A stretch of 8,275 nucleotides of DNA, taken from assembly GCA_031284085.1 (NCBI GenBank), contig JAITAM010000132.1, positions 1 to 8,275 of the forward strand, read 5' to 3'. How positions within the stretch are numbered: the stretch's first letter is position 1; every line of letters starts with the position of its first letter. Of the stretch, positions 6,562 through 8,275 are shown piece by piece. Made by a program: the position numbers and the translations under genes. Origin of the DNA: Spirochaetaceae bacterium. GTDB taxonomy: Bacteria; Spirochaetota; Spirochaetia; Treponematales; Breznakiellaceae. The notes under the pieces are model-generated. The model was not told where the DNA came from and did not search any database. It saw only the letters and a list, made by a program, of their open reading frames with translations.

Positions 6562-6599
6562 CAGCAGGCACGGCCTGTTTTAGGTTGGAGGTCTGACCC
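6562..6599 (+). repeat. Direct repeat A, second copy, ending in a full palindrome
   Basis: It matches the copy at 6474 with two extra bases (TA) after CCTGTTT, and carries the CAGGC-ACG-GCCTG hairpin. It ends in AGGTCTGACCC at 6589-6599, one mismatch from AGGTCNGACCT. The hairpin and palindrome are thus joined in one unit here. Confidence 0.75.
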
Positions 6600-6782
6600 T
6601 CGCACACTCCACATTCTCTATCTTCTCTCTTGCTGAGATTCAAGCCTATGAACTTCCTCATTGCATAACTATCGTAGATATATTTTCCTACCGCCTTATC
6701 GGCAAGATTGAACCATATCTGAAGCAGATGTATCCTCAGCATGGTTTGTATTCCTTGGAGCCGCCGTCCATGTTTCCTCTTA
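6600..6782 (-). pseudogene. Remnant of an IS5-type transposase N-terminal domain
   Basis: Read on the minus strand, the frame gives KHGRRLQGIQTMLRIHLLQ, then IWFNLADKAVGKYIYDS, then YAMRKFIGLNL. This is the pattern of the N-terminal DUF772 region of IS5-family transposases (GRPP...MLRIHFLQQWFNLSDPAMEEALYDS...MR.F.G.dL is the usual form, from memory). Only about 55-60 residues survive. The catalytic DDE domain that should follow is absent, and after GLNLSKRED the frame runs into repeat DNA. Both edges meet a copy of the AGGTCNGACCT palindrome (6783-6793 and 6589-6599). The gene is dead. The ATG at 6740-6742 begins MLRIH, but the homology already starts upstream of it. Confidence 0.7.
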
Positions 6783-6793
6783 AGGTCCGACCT
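6783..6793. repeat. AGGTCNGACCT palindrome, exact copy
   Basis: AGGTCCGACCT, a perfect odd palindrome with C at the centre. It lies at the 5' edge (minus-strand sense) of the IS5-type remnant. Confidence 0.7.
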
Positions 6794-6849
6794 ACCACAT
6801 GCTTCGCTTGCATCTGCATCCGATCTGTATTGCTTACAAGAAGAGCCTC

Positions 6850-6864
6850 AGGTCTGACCTGATT
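6850..6864 (+). repeat. 15-bp direct repeat with palindrome, left of the Y1 transposase
   Basis: AGGTCTGACCTGATT. The same 15 bases, in the same orientation, recur at 7475-7489, bracketing the transposase gene 6884-7369. The palindrome ends 23 bases past that gene's stop codon. Confidence 0.85.
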
Positions 6865-6883
6865 CATTGGAGTACCTTCAATT

Positions 6884-7369
6884 CTACTTCAAAATCGTAT
6901 CGTCCACGAAAGAGATAATCTTTGTGATCCTGTGTTCCCGATGATACGCTCCACTGTACTTCCATTCACGAGGTTCTTTTACAAGCCCAGCCTTAACGGG
7001 GTTCTGATCAATGTAATTATACACATTCCAGAAGTCCTGCTCGTCCGTTATTACTCGCGAATAGAACTTATCTCTCCAAAAATGTCCTGTCTTGTGGTTC
7101 ATTTTGTTCCAGCGGATCGCAAATACCATCTTAATCCATTTCAATATCTCAGAAAGGCTTTGTCCTTCTGGTGGGGTGATAAGAAAATGGAAGTGATTCG
7201 ACATGATACATTTGAAACCTTTTACCGTTAATGCTTCCTCAATTATAGCGAGGAACAGCTCTTTCATCCTGTCAGGATCGAGTTCAAAGAGGAAACGATT
7301 AACTACCGAGAAGATATAATAGGTGAGGCCTAAATCAGTACGGCCTCGCGGACAATAGTGTGATGCCAT
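6884..7369 (-). CDS. Y1 (REP-associated tyrosine, HUH) transposase
   Basis: The 161-residue product appears complete. Members cut and rejoin single-stranded DNA at hairpin-containing ends or REP sequences. Visible parts: an N-terminal strand LTYYIFSVVNRFLFEL; DPDRMKELFLAIIEE; the HUH metal site in MSNHFHFLI (H59, H61); a helix SEILKWIKMVFAIRWNK; TGHFWRDKFYSR; and VYNYIDQNPVKAGLV, with Y119 the likely nucleophile. The frame stays open for over 40 codons upstream of ATG 7369, but with no ATG, GTG or TTG and no good ribosome binding site, so the ATG is kept. The gene is about 64% identical over 66 residues to the partial transposase at 1-243 and has opposite orientation. It is flanked by 15-bp direct repeats. 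It could be a RAYT acting on the nearby repeats, or a solo IS200-like element. Confidence 0.92.
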   Translation of the reverse strand: MASHYCPRGRTDLGLTYYIFSVVNRFLFELDPDRMKELFLAIIEEALTVKGFKCIMSNHFHFLITPPEGQSLSEILKWIKMVFAIRWNKMNHKTGHFWRDKFYSRVITDEQDFWNVYNYIDQNPVKAGLVKEPREWKYSGAYHREHRITKIISFVDDTILK

Positions 7370-7445
7370 TACATAGATAACGGGGAAAACATGGCATTTT
7401 GCTTTAGTCAGCTGCTCTTTTTTTACTCTTTTTTTTCTTGAGGCT

Positions 7446-7456
7446 AGATCTGACCT
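7446..7456. repeat. AGGTCNGACCT palindrome, one-mismatch copy
   Basis: AGATCTGACCT, 29 bases before the next copy at 7475 and in the same orientation. The pair lies 76-116 bases upstream of the minus-strand transposase start. Confidence 0.6.
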
Positions 7457-7474
7457 GTTCCCAGCAGCTGCACA

Positions 7475-7489
7475 AGGTCTGACCTGATT
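7475..7489 (+). repeat. 15-bp direct repeat with palindrome, right of the Y1 transposase
   Basis: AGGTCTGACCTGATT, identical to 6850-6864. The two starts are 625 bases apart and enclose the complete transposase, so this is a candidate right boundary of the element. Confidence 0.85.
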
Positions 7490-7705
7490 TCCAGCTGAGT
7501 TTTATTCCAGACAAACACGCGGCGGCCTTAGAACAGAGTACAAAGATATCTGAAGTCTGTCCTGTCTGTAGAACGCATACCTAATTGGCCTACTTCTGCC
7601 ACTAAAAACCTATACTTCATGCCATTTGGCTTATAAATCATACATTTCTGCTTATAAACCATTGCTTGGAGGTAAAGATCCCGATCCAAAATCTTAAGAA
7701 TATCG

Positions 7706-7734
7706 TTGACAGACTCCACTCCTTCTTCTATACT
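7706..7734 (+). promoter_or_regulatory. Sigma-70-type promoter of the gene at 7765
   Basis: TTGACA (7706-7711), a 17-base spacer, then TATACT (7729-7734). The -35 is a perfect match and the -10 has five of six matches at ideal spacing, about 30 bases ahead of the start codon. A transcription start near 7741 would leave a leader of about 24 bases. Confidence 0.85.
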
Positions 7735-7753
7735 GATCAGTAATTCTATAAAA

Positions 7754-7759
7754 AAGGAG
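7754..7759 (+). promoter_or_regulatory. Ribosome binding site of the gene at 7765
   Basis: AAGGAG, 5 bases before ATG 7765. Confidence 0.85.
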
Positions 7760-7764
7760 CTTTT

Positions 7765-8124
7765 ATGAATAAGAGTACGGATTGGTTGCCAAGAACGCGT
7801 GATGCCCGGCTTGCTATGGCGCGCAGTTGGCTTCTGGAACTGCAAACCCAAGCCGCTCGATGGAATATTCCCGCCTCCTTTGTGCAGGACTTGACGGCAA
7901 AAGCAAACGCTGCCGACGACTTGCTAGTCCAAGACAAGTCCGCAGAGCGCACGAAGACCATTAGCGCACAGTGTAAAGAGGCTTTTGACACCCTTGTGGC
8001 GTCAATGCGCGACTTAAAACGCCACTATTACCTGTCTCCATCCCTCTCAAGTGCCGATTTCATCTCGCTCGGTCTTAAACCGCAAGACCACACTTCAACC
8101 GCACAGGAGGCGCCGACTTGCTAG
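7765..8124 (+). CDS. Hypothetical protein, N-terminal part, ended by an in-frame TAG
   Basis: This part has 119 codons and starts MNKSTDWLPRTRDARLAMAR. The segment is mostly helical, with no signal peptide, membrane helix or catalytic motif seen. Helices run through about residues 10-90 (SWLLELQTQAARW, SFVQDLTAKANAADDLLVQD, EAFDTLVASMRDLKRHYYL), then LSSADFISLGLKPQDHT and a short linker. It recalls a family of treponeme proteins of unknown function of roughly 200-250 residues, in which a helical N-terminus precedes a beta-rich domain (from memory, not checked). The TAG at 8122-8124 falls in the linker, and the frame continues after it to the window end, so the gene looks broken. Promoter and ribosome binding site are both strong. 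Function unknown. Confidence 0.75.
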   Translation: MNKSTDWLPRTRDARLAMARSWLLELQTQAARWNIPASFVQDLTAKANAADDLLVQDKSAERTKTISAQCKEAFDTLVASMRDLKRHYYLSPSLSSADFISLGLKPQDHTSTAQEAPTC

Positions 8125-8275
8125 CCCGAGGGTGATTTGACCTTCCCCGGCCTGCACATGGTAGAACTGAAAAATATCCGCCCCGTGGGCAAGACGCAGG
8201 GTGATGAAGGCGGCAGTTCGGGCGTGCGCGTATACTACGGCCTGACCAGCGAGCCGACAGCTGTCCATAAATTCC
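8125..8275 (+). pseudogene. In-frame continuation of the broken hypothetical gene, cut by the window end
   Basis: After TAG 8122-8124 the same frame stays open for 50 codons: PEGDLTFPGLHMVELKNIRP, then VGKTQGDEGGSSGVRVYYGL, then TSEPTAVHKF. It has the look of a beta-sandwich domain (alternating hydrophobic strands, FPGLHMVELKNI and GVRVYYGL), which completes the expected domain order of the hypothetical protein. An in-frame ATG at 8158 has no ribosome binding site, so separate translation is doubtful. TAG ends other intact genes in the window (1639-1641 and the minus-strand transposase), so it is not recoded here. Confidence 0.6.

Larger units (their letters stand above)
7370..7764. other. 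Intergenic stretch with palindromes, poly-T tract and promoter
   Basis: No convincing gene lies here. The stretch holds two T-runs (7418-7424 and 7429-7436) without a GC-rich stem before them, then two AGGTCNGACCT-type copies at 7446 and 7475. It also holds an unrecognised minus-strand reading frame ending at 7528, and the promoter and ribosome binding site of the gene at 7765. Confidence 0.6.
7528..7764 (-). pseudogene. Unrecognised minus-strand ORF fragment
   Basis: Read on the minus strand, an open frame ends at the TAA whose complement is 7528-7530. Its last 78 or so residues (from SFFIELLISIEEG through DILKILDRDLYLQAMVYKQK to TDFRYLCTLF) have the mixed composition of a real protein. Most of the frame lies outside any other gene. 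It has no clear start: upstream it runs into the antisense of the gene at 7765. I do not recognise a family. It may be the C-terminal relic of a gene cut off by the arrival of the gene at 7765, or chance. Confidence 0.3.

Noticed and set aside
7370..7395. Seven-codon leader peptide (MFSPLSM) overlapping the transposase start as TAATG
   Set aside because: The arrangement is suggestive of coupling, but the tiny frame has no ribosome binding site and could easily be chance.
7418..7436. Intrinsic terminator at the two T-runs
   Set aside because: No GC-rich stem precedes the runs, and no plus-strand gene ends nearby.

Overview
The window looks like a spirochaete chromosome, most likely a Treponema of the gut-associated kind. 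The case rests on three things: a TolC / adaptor / RND gene order like the Borrelia besC-besA-besB locus, an adaptor without the usual alpha-hairpin (as in BesA), and moderate-GC DNA rich in small Y1 transposases and short palindromic repeats. The genus is an inference from memory of these families, not something the sequence proves.

Layout. Positions 1-243 hold the C-terminal end of a Y1 (REP-associated, HUH-type) transposase on the plus strand. Positions 325-6461 hold a tripartite efflux operon on the plus strand: a TolC-family outer-membrane channel (325-1641), a membrane-fusion adaptor (1819-2874) and an RND inner-membrane pump (best start 3228, end 6461). All three operon boundaries carry a family of intergenic repeats. 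There is a decayed inverted copy between tolC and the adaptor gene. Three perfect-phase 54-bp tandem units plus one and a half diverged units lie between the adaptor and pump genes, and another unit follows the pump gene. Positions 6600-6782 (minus strand) contain a remnant of an IS5-type transposase. A complete Y1 transposase lies at 6884-7369 on the minus strand. Positions 7370-7764 hold copies of a palindrome, an unrecognised minus-strand ORF fragment and a textbook sigma-70-type promoter. That promoter drives a treponeme-like hypothetical gene (7765 onward), which is broken by an in-frame TAG at 8122 but stays open in the same frame to the window end.

How it works together. The channel, adaptor and pump should form one envelope-spanning export complex for drugs, detergents or metabolites. 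Both inner-membrane partners have a transmembrane helix followed at once by a Gly-rich low-complexity tail. In the adaptor this is the N-terminus. In the pump it is an extra 13th helix at the C-terminus.

The most interesting material is non-coding. A short odd palindrome, AGGTCNGACCT, recurs at least seven times outside genes. It lies just past the stop codon of each Y1 transposase, as part of a 15-bp direct repeat bracketing the complete transposase, and at both edges of the IS5 remnant. It also seems to be split in half where a 54-bp repeat unit has inserted. The 54-bp units carry a small hairpin (CAGGC, loop, GCCTG) whose stem is kept while the loop changes. I read this as a REP/RAYT-like system that has colonised the efflux operon.
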